64,000 bases of DNA from Sphingomonas sp. A2-49. Its GTDB lineage: Bacteria; Pseudomonadota; Alphaproteobacteria; Sphingomonadales; Sphingomonadaceae. Each line of letters begins with the position of its first letter. Position 1 is the first letter of the stretch. The notes below the pieces were generated by a model, which was not told the DNA's origin, searched no databases, and saw only the letters and a program-made list of their open reading frames with translations. The stretch spans positions 1 to 64,000 of the forward strand of contig NZ_JAJLPA010000023.1 of NCBI RefSeq assembly GCF_025548555.1, given 5' to 3'. Of the stretch, positions 9,496 to 17,713 are shown piece after piece. The position numbers and the translations under genes were made by a program.

Positions 9496-9522
9496 CGGGA
9501 TGCGATCCCGTCCGGACGTCCG
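9496..9522. promoter_or_regulatory. Two adjacent palindromes in the lrp-ald divergent promoter region
   Basis: CGGGAT-gcg-ATCCCG at 9496-9510 is a perfect 6-bp-arm inverted repeat, and CGGACGTCCG at 9513-9522 is a perfect palindrome immediately next to it. They lie between the divergent starts of the Lrp-type regulator (9469) and ald (9593), where operators of such regulators usually sit. The sites are seen directly; binding by the neighbouring regulator is inference. Confidence 0.4.
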
Positions 9523-9592
9523 CGGGTGGACGAAATCGCGACCTTCTCCCGCGCCGGGCGCTGTATTGGCAGGCGAGGAAGAGGAGACCATC

Positions 9593-10699
9593 ATGCGCAT
9601 CGGCGTTCCCAAGGAAATCAAGAACCACGAATATCGCGTCGGCCTGACCCCGCCGTCGGTCGCCGAACTCGTCGCCGCGGGGCACGAGGTCGTCGTCGAG
9701 ACGCGGGCGGGCGCGGGCATCGACTTCGAGGACCAGGATTATATCGACGCCGGTGCGACGATCCTCGCCGATCCCGCCGCGGTGTTCGCTGCCGCGGACA
9801 TGATCGTGAAGGTCAAGGAACCGCAGGCGAGCGAGATCGCGCTGCTCGAACCGCGCCACCTGCTGTTCACCTATCTCCACCTCGCCGCGGACAAGCCGCA
9901 GGCCGAGGGACTGATCGCGTCTGGCGCGACCTGCATCGCGTACGAGACGGTGACCGCGGCGCGCGGCGGCCTGCCGCTGCTCAAGCCGATGAGCGAGGTC
10001 GCGGGCCGCATGTCGGTGCAGGTCGGCGCGCATTATCTCGAAAAGGAACAGGGCGGCCGCGGCGTCCTGCTGGGCGGCGTGCCCGGCGTCGCGCCGGCCA
10101 AGGTCGCGATCATCGGCGGCGGCGTCTCGGGCGTCAACGCGGCGCAGATGGCGGTCGGCATGCGCGCCGACGTCACCATCTACGACATCTCGAACGACCG
10201 GCTGGCCGAACTCGACATGTTCTTCAGCAGCCAGATCAAGACCGCCTATGCCAGCAAGGCGGCGATCGCCGCGGCGGTGAAGAACGCGCATCTCGTCATC
10301 GGTGCGGTGCTGGTTCCCGGCGCGGCGGCGCCGAAGCTGGTGACGCGCGAGATGGTGAAGACGATGAAGCGCGGCGCGGTGCTGGTCGACATCGCGATCG
10401 ACCAGGGCGGCTGTTTCGAAACCAGCCACGCGACCACGCACGAGGACCCGGTGTTCGAGGTCGACGGCGTGATCCATTATTGCGTCGCCAACATGCCGGG
10501 CGCGGTCGCGCGCACGTCGGCCTTCGCGCTCAACAATGCGACGCTGCCGTTCGCGCTGAAGCTCGCCGATCTCGGGGCGGAGGCGGCGATGCGGGCGGAC
10601 GCGCACCTCGCCAACGGCCTCAACGTCTCGGGCGGCAAGATCCGCCATCGCGCAGTCGCGGAGGCGCTCGACCTGCCGTTCGAGGCATGGACGGCGTAA
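9593..10699 (+). CDS. ald: Alanine dehydrogenase
   Basis: A 368-residue NAD-dependent L-alanine dehydrogenase that interconverts alanine with pyruvate and ammonia. The N-terminus MRIGVPKEIKNHEYRVGLTP is the classic pyruvate-binding start, the catalytic histidine region is FTYLHLAAD near residue 96, the Rossmann glycine loop is GGGVSGVNAA near 178, and DIAIDQGGCFETS is conserved. The ATG at 9593 is preceded by a GAGGAAGAGGAG Shine-Dalgarno region. The gene is divergent from an Lrp-type regulator that probably controls it. Confidence 0.97.
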   Translation: MRIGVPKEIKNHEYRVGLTPPSVAELVAAGHEVVVETRAGAGIDFEDQDYIDAGATILADPAAVFAAADMIVKVKEPQASEIALLEPRHLLFTYLHLAADKPQAEGLIASGATCIAYETVTAARGGLPLLKPMSEVAGRMSVQVGAHYLEKEQGGRGVLLGGVPGVAPAKVAIIGGGVSGVNAAQMAVGMRADVTIYDISNDRLAELDMFFSSQIKTAYASKAAIAAAVKNAHLVIGAVLVPGAAAPKLVTREMVKTMKRGAVLVDIAIDQGGCFETSHATTHEDPVFEVDGVIHYCVANMPGAVARTSAFALNNATLPFALKLADLGAEAAMRADAHLANGLNVSGGKIRHRAVAEALDLPFEAWTA

Positions 10700-10721
10700 C
10701 CCGGAACGGAAACGGAACACG

Positions 10722-10757
10722 ATGGTTGAGGCCTTGCGAAAGAGAGGCCTCAACCAT
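10722..10757 (+). promoter_or_regulatory. 13-bp perfect hairpin covering the ribosome-binding site and start of the DUF3072 gene
   Basis: ATGGTTGAGGCCT (10722-10734) pairs perfectly with AGGCCTCAACCAT (10745-10757) around a 10-base loop. The right arm includes the first two bases of the ATG at 10756 and the loop/arm junction contains the purine-rich AAGAGAGG that would serve as Shine-Dalgarno. No T-run follows, so a terminator for ald is unlikely. A structure-gated translation start, for example a thermometer-like element or protein-binding hairpin, is inference. Confidence 0.55.
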
Positions 10758-10974
10758 GTCCGAAACCGAAAACCCCAAGACCCACCCGACGTCCAACGCC
10801 GAAAAGGACCCGGACGACTGGACCACCGGCGACGAGACGATGACCGGCGCACAGGCGAGCTACCTCAAGACGTTGAGCGAAGAGGCCGGCGAGCCCTTCG
10901 ACGACACGCTGACCAAGGCGGACGCATCGAAGCGCATCGATGCATTGCAGGAGCAGACCGGGCGCGGCAAATAA
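10756..10974 (+). CDS. DUF3072 domain-containing small protein
   Basis: A 72-residue hydrophilic, acidic protein. After a disordered N-terminus (MSETENPKTHPTSNAEKDP) comes the compact conserved part WTTGDETMTGAQASYLKTL followed by FDDTLTKADASKRIDALQ, which matches the DUF3072 pattern of a short helical SAP-like unit. Function is unknown. The start codon lies in the right arm of a 13-bp hairpin that also takes in the ribosome-binding site, so translation may depend on melting that structure. It is 56 bases downstream of ald and might be co-transcribed. Confidence 0.8.
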   Translation: MSETENPKTHPTSNAEKDPDDWTTGDETMTGAQASYLKTLSEEAGEPFDDTLTKADASKRIDALQEQTGRGK

Positions 10975-11345
10975 CGGCGGGCGCGAGGGCGAACGCGGTC
11001 TGCCGCGACGCCCTTCCCCTTCGATGCTGCCACCGCGTCTGCCATGGCCGGCGCAGGCCGTTCCGAGTAAAGGCGCTTTCCGCAGCCGTTCATTCGAAAA
11101 GACGATTTCCCGGTAAAAGCGGTTCCCCGGCTAAGGCCGGGGCTTAGGTGGGAAACAGAGGTTGGCAGGCGCCGCGTGCTATTACGCCCGCCTTTCCGAC
11201 CGGGCCCCGGCCTTCGCCGGGGAGGCGTTGATCGCATAGGGCCCGTGCAGAAACGATCGGCCGGCACCCGCCGGAATCGTTTCTGCGATCACCGTCACGC
11301 CCCCGGCCCGCGACCGGCGTTACGAACCCCCGACCCCGCACGCCG
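10975..11345. other. Gene-free spacer with short palindromes
   Basis: No coding region is supported in these 371 bases between the DUF3072 gene and the end of the ccm operon. It holds several GC-rich palindromic fragments: CCCGGCTAAGGCCGGGG near 11127, a GACCGGGCCCCGGCCTTCGCCGGGG stretch near 11200 that resembles one near 1110, and a strong inverted repeat at 11248-11285 with CAGAAACGAT and ATCGTTTCTG arms. The latter could be a hairpin terminator for convergent transcription, but no T-run follows. Confidence 0.5.
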
Positions 11346-11981
11346 CTAAGGCCGCCGCCCCTCCTGCATCGCCAGCAGGCGATCGAGCAGCATCAGCCGC
11401 ACCGCGATATCGCGCCGGTACGACGCCCCCGCCGGCGACAGCGCGAGCGCCCGGGCCCATTGCGCGCGCGCGTTCGCAAAATCGTTCGCCCGGACATAGG
11501 CGAGCCCCAGGAAGAAATGTGGCGCAGGGTGCAGCGGCGCGAGGCGGATCGCATGGCGGAAGGCGAACAGCGCAGGAGGCGACGTCACGTTGCCGTCGTG
11601 CGCCGCCATCGCGGTGCCAAGCGCCGTCCACAGCATCAGGCTGCGCGGATAGCGGTTGAGGCCGCCGAGGATCGCCCGGACCGCCGACCGCCTGTCGCCC
11701 GACCGCCCCAGCGCGTCGGCTGCGGTCAGATAGGCGGAATCGGCGGTGAAGCGGCCCAGCATGCGTTCGCGCAGGTCGACCAGCGTCGGATCGTCGTCGG
11801 CGCGCAGCATGCCGGCGCGCGCCGGGCTGGCGGCGATCGTCGGCGACCCCTGCCACGCATAGCCGGCCGCGCCGAGCATCAACGCGGCGCCGACCATCGA
11901 CCACAGCACCCGCCCGACGCGCAACAGGACCAGCGCCGCAGCGGCGGCGGCGATGACGAGCGCGAGCGCCAGCCAGCCCAT
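11346..11981 (-). CDS. ccmI: CcmI/CycH-like cytochrome c biogenesis TPR protein
   Basis: A 211-residue protein with two N-terminal hydrophobic helices (residues about 3-20 and 27-44), followed by a periplasmic part with tetratricopeptide-type helices (AFRHAIRLAPLHPAPHFFLG and ANARAQWARALALSP). In system I cytochrome c maturation such proteins hold apocytochrome for haem ligation with CcmF and CcmH. It is shorter than the two-module CcmI of other proteobacteria. The ATG at 11981 shares one base with the TGA of ccmH (TGATG). It is the last gene of the ccm operon. Confidence 0.8.
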   Translation of the reverse strand: MGWLALALVIAAAAAALVLLRVGRVLWSMVGAALMLGAAGYAWQGSPTIAASPARAGMLRADDDPTLVDLRERMLGRFTADSAYLTAADALGRSGDRRSAVRAILGGLNRYPRSLMLWTALGTAMAAHDGNVTSPPALFAFRHAIRLAPLHPAPHFFLGLAYVRANDFANARAQWARALALSPAGASYRRDIAVRLMLLDRLLAMQEGRRP

Positions 11982-12391
11982 CAGCGCCCACCCCGACGGA
12001 AGCTCGACCGCGCGATCAGCGCCCCCACCGCCAGCAGCACCACCGGCGCCAGCCACAGTGGCCACGTCGCCGCGCCGAACGGCGGATCGTAGGTGACGTA
12101 ATCGCCGTAGCGGTCGACCAGCCAGCGGCGGATCGCATCCGGCGATTCGCCCGCGGCGATGCGGCTGCGCACCAGCGCGCGCATGTCGCCCGCCATGCTC
12201 GCGTCGCTGTCGGCGATCGACTGGCCCTGGCAGACGACGCAGCGCAGCGTCACCATCAGCTCGCGCGCCGCCGCCTCCTGCACCGGATCGCGCAGCTGCG
12301 TGTTGGCGAGCGCGGCGGGCGGCGTCGCGGGATCGGCCAGCGCCGGACCGGCGGCGGCGAGCGCCAGCAGCAGGATCGCCGCGCGCCTCAT
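11981..12391 (-). CDS. ccmH: Cytochrome c-type biogenesis protein CcmH
   Basis: A 136-residue periplasmic thiol protein of system I cytochrome c maturation. The signal peptide is MRRAAILLLALAAAGPALA, the redox pair sits in LRCVVCQGQSIADSDASMA (LRCxxCQ signature), and one C-terminal membrane anchor runs through WPLWLAPVVLLAVGALI. It reduces the apocytochrome CxxCH disulfide before haem attachment. It overlaps ccmG upstream by 4 bases and ccmI downstream by 1. Confidence 0.95.
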   Translation of the reverse strand: MRRAAILLLALAAAGPALADPATPPAALANTQLRDPVQEAAARELMVTLRCVVCQGQSIADSDASMAGDMRALVRSRIAAGESPDAIRRWLVDRYGDYVTYDPPFGAATWPLWLAPVVLLAVGALIARSSFRRGGR

Positions 12392-12915
12392 CGCGCATCC
12401 CGGATAGCGGCGGCGATGGTCGCGACATCGTCGGCGCGGATATCGCCGACATGCTGGAGGACGATCCGCCCCCGGCCGTCGATCACGAAGCTTTCCGGCA
12501 CGCCCGACGATCCGAGCGCGAGCTGCACGGCGCTCTGCCGGTCGTCGCCGATCCGGTCATAGGGGTCGCCGTTGCGACGCAGGAACGCGGTCAGCGCCGG
12601 GGCGGTGTCGCGGATCGCGATGGCGTCGATCGGCACCCCCATCGCCTTCAACCGCATCAGATGCGGCGATTCGGCGGCGCAGGGGATGCACCAGCTCGCG
12701 AAGATGTTGAGCAGCCGCGGCTGCCCCTGCCGGAACGCCGCGACCGACAGGCCGGGCTTGTCCAGCGCGATCGCGGGCAGCGCGAAATCGGGCAGCGGCT
12801 TGCCGACCAGCGCCGATCGCACGACGCGATCGGCGGGCTTGATGAGGCCACTCGCGACCACCGCGAACAGCAGGCCGAACCCGGCGAGCGGGGTCCAGAG
12901 CAGCCAGCGCCTCAT
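12388..12915 (-). CDS. ccmG: Thiol:disulfide interchange protein CcmG/DsbE
   Basis: A 175-residue membrane-anchored thioredoxin-fold protein. One N-terminal hydrophobic anchor (about residues 6-25) is followed by the redlike segment LLNIFASWCIPCAAESPHL with the active WCxPC disulfide, and GVPESFVIDGRGRIVLQHVG carries the cis-proline loop. It keeps CcmH reduced during cytochrome c maturation. ATG 12915 overlaps the ccmF stop (ATGA). Confidence 0.95.
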   Translation of the reverse strand: MRRWLLWTPLAGFGLLFAVVASGLIKPADRVVRSALVGKPLPDFALPAIALDKPGLSVAAFRQGQPRLLNIFASWCIPCAAESPHLMRLKAMGVPIDAIAIRDTAPALTAFLRRNGDPYDRIGDDRQSAVQLALGSSGVPESFVIDGRGRIVLQHVGDIRADDVATIAAAIRDAR

Positions 12916-14840
12916 GCATGGGCCTCCCGCAGCCGGACGCGCCGTTCGCGCCGCCAGCGCCCCGCGAGCGACAGCGCGCCGCCCAGCGCGACCAGCACGC
13001 CGCCCAGCCAGATCAGCGTCACGAACGGCTTCCACCACAACCGCACCTGCCAGCGCCCCTGCCCGTCGGCCTGCGCATCGGGCTGGCCGAGCACGGTGTA
13101 GAGCTGGCCGTCCCAGCGCGTCGCGATCGCGCTTTCGCTGGTGGTGGTGACCGGATCGGCGAAGAAGCGCGCCTGCGGCCGCAGCACGATCGTGTCGCCG
13201 TCGCGCGTCGCGCTCAGCCGCGCTTCGAGCGCGGACCAATTCTCACCCACGACCGGCTTGATCCCGTCGAGCCGGACGACGAACGGCCCGACGCGCACCG
13301 GCTGGCCGACGCGCACGGCGACCAGCGTCTCGGCGGTATAGGCGCTGTCGCAGGCCATGCCGGCGAGGCTGACCGCGATGCCCAGATGCGCGACGACCAT
13401 GCCCCAAGTGAACAGCGGCGTGCGCCATGGATTGCGCCCGACGAGCGGCAGCACGCTCGCCACCGCCAGCCCCGCGGCCAGCGCGATGCCGAGCAGCGGC
13501 AGCACCCCCGGCGGCGCGAGCACCACCAGCGCCGCACCGGTGAAGCCGGCGGCGGCGATCGGCCAGATCAGCCGGTCGAGCAGCGCGGTCGCGTCGTCGC
13601 GCCGCCAGCGCAACAGCGGCCCCGCCGCCATCGCCACCACCAGCGCGAGCGCGATCGGCCCCGCCGCCTTGTTAAAGAAGGGCGGCCCGACCGACAGCTG
13701 TACGCCGAACCCCGCCGCGACCAGCGGATAGAGCGTGCCGATCAGCACGATGCCGAGGATGACGGACAGGAGCAGGTTGTTGAGCACCAGCGCGCCTTCG
13801 CGGCTGACCAGCGCGAAGGTCGTGCCCGCGCGCACCGTGCCGATCCGCGCGGCGAACAGCGCCAGCGCGCCGCCGATATAGATCGCCAGCAGCGCGAGGA
13901 TGAACGCGCCGCGCTCCGGATCGACGGCAAAGGCGTGGACGCTGGTGAGGATGCCCGACCGCACGAGGAAGGTGCCGACCATCGACATCGAGAAGGCGAC
14001 CACCGCCAGCATCACCGTCCAGGCGCGCAGGCCGTCGCGGGTGGCGAGCACCGTCACCGAATGCAGCAGCGCGGTCGCGGCGAGCCACGGCATCAGCGAG
14101 GCGTTCTCGACCGGGTCCCAGAACCACCAGCCGCCCCAGCCGAGCTCGTAATAGGCCCAGTAGCTGCCCGCGGTGATGCCGAGCGTCAGGAAGATCCACG
14201 CGCCGAGCACCCAGGGGCGCATCGCTCGCGCGAACGCCGGGCCGACGTCGCGCGTCACCAGCGCACCGACCGCGAACGAAAAGGCGACCGAGATGCCGAC
14301 ATAGCCGACGTAGAGCGTCGGCGGGTGGAAGGCGAGGCCGGGATCCTGCAACAGCGGGTTGAGCCCCATGCCGTCGGGGGGTGCCGGGGCGATCCGCGCG
14401 AACGGGTTGGAGGCGAACAGCAGGAAGGCGTAGAAGCCGAGCGCGATCCCCGCCTGCGCGCCCAGCGTCGCGATCAGCGTGCGTTCGGGCAGCCGCCGTT
14501 CGACGATCGCGACCGCCCCGCCGGCCAGCCCCAGGATCGTCACCCAGAGCAGCATCGATCCTTCGTGATTGCCCCAGGCGCCGGCGAACTTGTACAGCCA
14601 CGGCTTGGCCGAATGGCTGTTCTCCACCACCAGCCGCACCGACATGTCGCTCGCCAGGAACAGCGCGATCAGCGCCGCCATGGCGAGCGCGGCGAGCGCG
14701 CCCTGCACGACCGCGATCGGGCGGACCGCCGCGACCGGCTCCGCCTGCCCGCGCGCCAGCCCCAGCACCGCCATCGCCAGTTGCAGCGCGGCGAGCGCGG
14801 CGGCCAGCCACAGCGCCGCCAGACCGAGTTCGGCGGTCAC
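12912..14840 (-). CDS. ccmF: Haem lyase subunit CcmF
   Basis: A 642-residue polytopic membrane protein of the cytochrome c haem ligation complex. The WWD haem-handling motif is seen in YYELGWGGWWFWDPVENASLM near residues 228-248, with the flanking KFAGAWGNHEGSMLLW region and many transmembrane helices. Length is typical. Translation starts at GTG 14840, overlapping the ccmE stop as GTGA, so it is translationally coupled. Confidence 0.96.
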   Translation of the reverse strand: MTAELGLAALWLAAALAALQLAMAVLGLARGQAEPVAAVRPIAVVQGALAALAMAALIALFLASDMSVRLVVENSHSAKPWLYKFAGAWGNHEGSMLLWVTILGLAGGAVAIVERRLPERTLIATLGAQAGIALGFYAFLLFASNPFARIAPAPPDGMGLNPLLQDPGLAFHPPTLYVGYVGISVAFSFAVGALVTRDVGPAFARAMRPWVLGAWIFLTLGITAGSYWAYYELGWGGWWFWDPVENASLMPWLAATALLHSVTVLATRDGLRAWTVMLAVVAFSMSMVGTFLVRSGILTSVHAFAVDPERGAFILALLAIYIGGALALFAARIGTVRAGTTFALVSREGALVLNNLLLSVILGIVLIGTLYPLVAAGFGVQLSVGPPFFNKAAGPIALALVVAMAAGPLLRWRRDDATALLDRLIWPIAAAGFTGAALVVLAPPGVLPLLGIALAAGLAVASVLPLVGRNPWRTPLFTWGMVVAHLGIAVSLAGMACDSAYTAETLVAVRVGQPVRVGPFVVRLDGIKPVVGENWSALEARLSATRDGDTIVLRPQARFFADPVTTTSESAIATRWDGQLYTVLGQPDAQADGQGRWQVRLWWKPFVTLIWLGGVLVALGGALSLAGRWRRERRVRLREAHA

Positions 14841-15271
14841 GGCTTCAGCGTCCGGGTTTCGTGCATCTTGCCGGCGAGTTCGGGCGGCATGTACTTTTCG
14901 TCGTGCTTGGCGAGCAGGTTGCTCGCGGTGAAGCTGCCGTCGGGGTTGAACCGCCCTTCCGCCACCACGCCCGATCGCTCGCGGAACAGGTCGGGGACGA
15001 TGCCGGCGAAGGTCACGGGGGTCGTCGCGATGCCGTCGCCGACGACGAAGCGGACGGTCACCCCGTCGGCGGCGCGGCGGATCGACCCCGCCTGTACCAT
15101 CCCGCCCAGGCGCACCGCACGGCCGAGCGGCAGGCCCTGCTTGCGCACGTCGGACGGCGCGTAGAAGAACGACGCCTGATCCTTCAACGCCGACATCGCG
15201 AGCAGCGCGGCGGCGACCACCGCCGCGACGCCGAGCAGCGCCAGCGTCAGCCTCTGGTGTTTCGCCTTCAT
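14837..15271 (-). CDS. ccmE: Cytochrome c maturation haem chaperone CcmE
   Basis: A 144-residue periplasmic haem chaperone with one N-terminal anchor (LALLGVAAVVAAALLAMSAL). The haem-binding histidine and conserved tyrosine are in LLAKHDEKYMPPE near residues 121-133, which fixes the identity. It accepts haem exported by the CcmABCD system and passes it to CcmF. It overlaps ccmD by 4 bases. Confidence 0.96.
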   Translation of the reverse strand: MKAKHQRLTLALLGVAAVVAAALLAMSALKDQASFFYAPSDVRKQGLPLGRAVRLGGMVQAGSIRRAADGVTVRFVVGDGIATTPVTFAGIVPDLFRERSGVVAEGRFNPDGSFTASNLLAKHDEKYMPPELAGKMHETRTLKP

Positions 15272-15372
15272 CGCTCGGCGCGCTTCATCGCCAGATAGCT
15301 GGCGATGCCCAGCACCGCGGTCGTCCCGATCGCGACGGCATAGGCGGCGGCGACGAATGGCCAGGCGTTCAT
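15268..15372 (-). CDS. ccmD: Haem exporter protein CcmD
   Basis: A 34-residue single-span membrane peptide, MNAWPFVAAAYAVAIG at the N-terminus and a basic MKRAER end, exactly the size and topology of CcmD, which stabilises the CcmC-CcmE haem complex. It sits between ccmC and ccmE and overlaps both by 4 bases. The tiny size gives little sequence evidence, so the call rests mainly on operon position and topology. Confidence 0.88.
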   Translation of the reverse strand: MNAWPFVAAAYAVAIGTTAVLGIASYLAMKRAER

Positions 15373-16094
15373 GCGCGCGCCATCCGCCGCATCCGCGCCT
15401 CTGCCCGGATGCGGGCGAGCGCGGCGCGCATCCGCATCAGCACGATCGCGGCGAACACCAATGTGAACCCCGCCATGGTGAAGCCGAGCGGCCACAGGAT
15501 GCTGCCGGCGATGCTCGACCGGGTCAGGCCGATCGACGGCCCCTGATGCAGCGTGTTCCACCAGATCACCGAATAGCGGATGATCGGCAGCAGGACGGTG
15601 CCGGCGATGCCGTACAGCGCGGGAATGCGCCCGTCGCCGCCGCGCTCGGCATCCGCGCGAGCGAGCGCCATATAGCCGCAATAGACGAAGAACAGCAGCA
15701 GCATCGACGTCAGCCGCCCGTCCCACTGCCACCACGTGCCCCAGGTCGGCCGCCCCCAGATCGATCCGGTGACGAGGCAGATCGCGGCGAACACCGCGCC
15801 GGGCAGCGCGATCGCGCGCGCCGCGACGTCGGCGAGCGGATGCCGCCAGACGAGGAAGGCGATGCTGCTGACCGCCAGCCCGCTCCAGCCGCCCATGCCG
15901 AGCCAGGCCGAGGGCACGTGGATGTAGAGGATGCGGACGCTGTCGCCCTGGAGATAATCGGGCGGCGTCTGCGTCAGCCCGGCCCAGCAACCGATCGCGA
16001 GCAGCACCACGCCGCTCCACAGCAGCGCCGGCGTGAGCGGCCGCGCGATCCTGAGGAAGCGGGCGGGATTGGCGAGGGCATGAAGCGTGGGCAC
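15369..16094 (-). CDS. ccmC: Haem exporter protein CcmC
   Basis: A 241-residue, six-helix inner-membrane protein that loads haem onto CcmE. The tryptophan-rich haem motif appears in TGSIWGRPTWGTWWQWDGR near residue 118, flanked by the conserved histidines of ILYIHVPSAWL and VIWWNTLHQGPS. Length and motif order are typical. It is the first visible gene of the ccm operon; ccmA and ccmB, which often precede it, are not adjacent in this genome. Confidence 0.96.
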   Translation of the reverse strand: MPTLHALANPARFLRIARPLTPALLWSGVVLLAIGCWAGLTQTPPDYLQGDSVRILYIHVPSAWLGMGGWSGLAVSSIAFLVWRHPLADVAARAIALPGAVFAAICLVTGSIWGRPTWGTWWQWDGRLTSMLLLFFVYCGYMALARADAERGGDGRIPALYGIAGTVLLPIIRYSVIWWNTLHQGPSIGLTRSSIAGSILWPLGFTMAGFTLVFAAIVLMRMRAALARIRAEARMRRMARA

Positions 16095-16196
16095 GGCGCA
16101 CGAGCCTTATAAAGCTTTGCGGCCGCCGTCACCCCGTCGCAAAGGACGAGGCACCGCCGACCCGCCCCGCGGAACGGGGGCGGATCGCGGCGGTCG

Positions 16197-17249
16197 TCAG
16201 CCGCGGCCGATCAGGCGCTGCGCGATCGTGTCGGCGACCTCCGCGGCGGGGCGACCGGTGCGCTCGCTCTCGTCCCACACCTCGTCCAGCCGCGCCGGGA
16301 TCCTGGCGATGCGCGCCATCACCTCGGCCTCGTCGCCCTGCCCCAGATATTCGAGCCCGACGTTGATGATGCCGCCGGCGTTGATGACGTAATCGGGCGC
16401 ATAGAGAATGCCCCGCGCGTGCAGGCGATCGTAATCCTCGCGCGTCGCCAGCTGGTTGTTGGCGCCACCCGCGACCACTTTCGCGACCAGTGTCGGGATC
16501 GTCGCCTCGGTCAGGATCGCGCCCAGCGCGTTGGGGCTGAAGATGTCCGCCTCCACGCCCAGGATCGCGCCCGCGGCGACCGTCTCGGCGCCCAGTTCCT
16601 CCGCCAGCGCCTTCGCGCGCGCCGCATCGACGTCGGCCAGCGTCAGCCGCGCCCCGTCGCGCGCCAGCAGCCGGGCGAGCCCGCCGCCGACCGATCCGAC
16701 GCCCTGCACCGCGACATGGACGCCGCGCATGTCGTCGGTCCCCAGCCCGCGCTTCGCCGCCGCCTTCACGCCCAGATAGACGCCGTGCGCGGTATAGGGG
16801 CCGGGGTCGCCGCCCGCCGCGCCGCTTTCGACCGGCAGGCCGCTGACGTAGCGCGTCTCGCCCGCGATCACCTTCATCCGTGCCTCGGACATGCCGACAT
16901 CCTCGGCCGTGACGTATGTGCCGCCGAGCGAATCGACCGCGCGGCCGAACGCCTTCAGCCGGTCCTCGCCGATCACCGCGCCGGGCTCGTCGGCCAGGAT
17001 CACGCCCTTGCCGCCGCCCAGCGCCAGTCCCGCCATCGCGTTCTTGAAGCTCATGCCGCGCGACAGCCGCAGCGCGTCGGTGACGGCGAGGTCGCCCGAC
17101 GCATAATGCCAGAAGCGTGCGCCGCCCGCCGCGGGGCCGAGATGGGTGGAATGGACCGCGATGATCGCGCGCAGACCCGATGCGCGGTCGGTGAAGGCAT
17201 GGACGCCTTCGTGCGAATCGAAATCGGGAAGATCCCACACCGAGGTCAT
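16197..17249 (-). CDS. Leucine dehydrogenase (Glu/Leu/Phe/Val dehydrogenase family)
   Basis: A 350-residue NAD-dependent amino-acid dehydrogenase that deaminates branched-chain amino acids. GPAAGGARFWHY and LALGGGKGVI contain the substrate-binding and catalytic lysines, TAEDVGMSEARM is conserved, and GVGSVGGGLA near residue 180 is the dinucleotide loop. The ATG at 17249 is preferred to the longer upstream starts that run into the tRNA-His gene. Leucine versus valine preference cannot be settled from sequence. It appears to be a single-gene unit. Confidence 0.9.
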   Translation of the reverse strand: MTSVWDLPDFDSHEGVHAFTDRASGLRAIIAVHSTHLGPAAGGARFWHYASGDLAVTDALRLSRGMSFKNAMAGLALGGGKGVILADEPGAVIGEDRLKAFGRAVDSLGGTYVTAEDVGMSEARMKVIAGETRYVSGLPVESGAAGGDPGPYTAHGVYLGVKAAAKRGLGTDDMRGVHVAVQGVGSVGGGLARLLARDGARLTLADVDAARAKALAEELGAETVAAGAILGVEADIFSPNALGAILTEATIPTLVAKVVAGGANNQLATREDYDRLHARGILYAPDYVINAGGIINVGLEYLGQGDEAEVMARIARIPARLDEVWDESERTGRPAAEVADTIAQRLIGRG

Positions 17250-17352
17250 GGCCTGCTCCGCTGCTTTTGGAAAATTGCGAAAGGCGGCAATATTATTTCT
17301 CGCCCGCTTTGACCAGCCCCGATCCTGTGGGCGGTCGGAATATGCGAGAAAA

Positions 17353-17430
17353 TGGGGCGACCGACGGGACTTGAACCCGCAACTTCCGGCATCACAAGCC
17401 GACGCTCTAACCAATTGAACTACGGTCGCC
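17353..17430 (-). tRNA. tRNA-His(GTG)
   Basis: The reverse complement reads GGCGACCGTAGTTCAATTGG at the 5' end and forms a cloverleaf with anticodon loop CTTGTGATG, anticodon GTG. The TpsiC arm carries GGTTCAAGT and the acceptor ends CGCCCCA with encoded CCA. The extra 5' G expected of histidine tRNAs is encoded. The gene lies just upstream of the leucine dehydrogenase coding region on the same strand. Confidence 0.93.
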
Positions 17431-17713
17431 GCGAAGGCTGCGCCCCTAGCGGGGGTAGACGCGTTGCGTCAAGCCGGAAGGCGGGCTTTTTGCGGAACGG
17501 GCGCGCGCGGGATCGGATCAGCGGATATTCGGCCTGCGGCGCCGCATGCAGAACCGGAATCGCCTCCACCCCATCGTTACCCGGACCGATGCAGGGGTTC
17601 GCTGTGCCGCCAGACGCGGTCCTGGAGGCTTTTGCCGTATCCCTGCGGCACGGTGGCCCGCGGGTCAGGTCCGGAAGCGGAGAAAACGGTCCGGCCTCCG
17701 AGCCCGATCGGCC

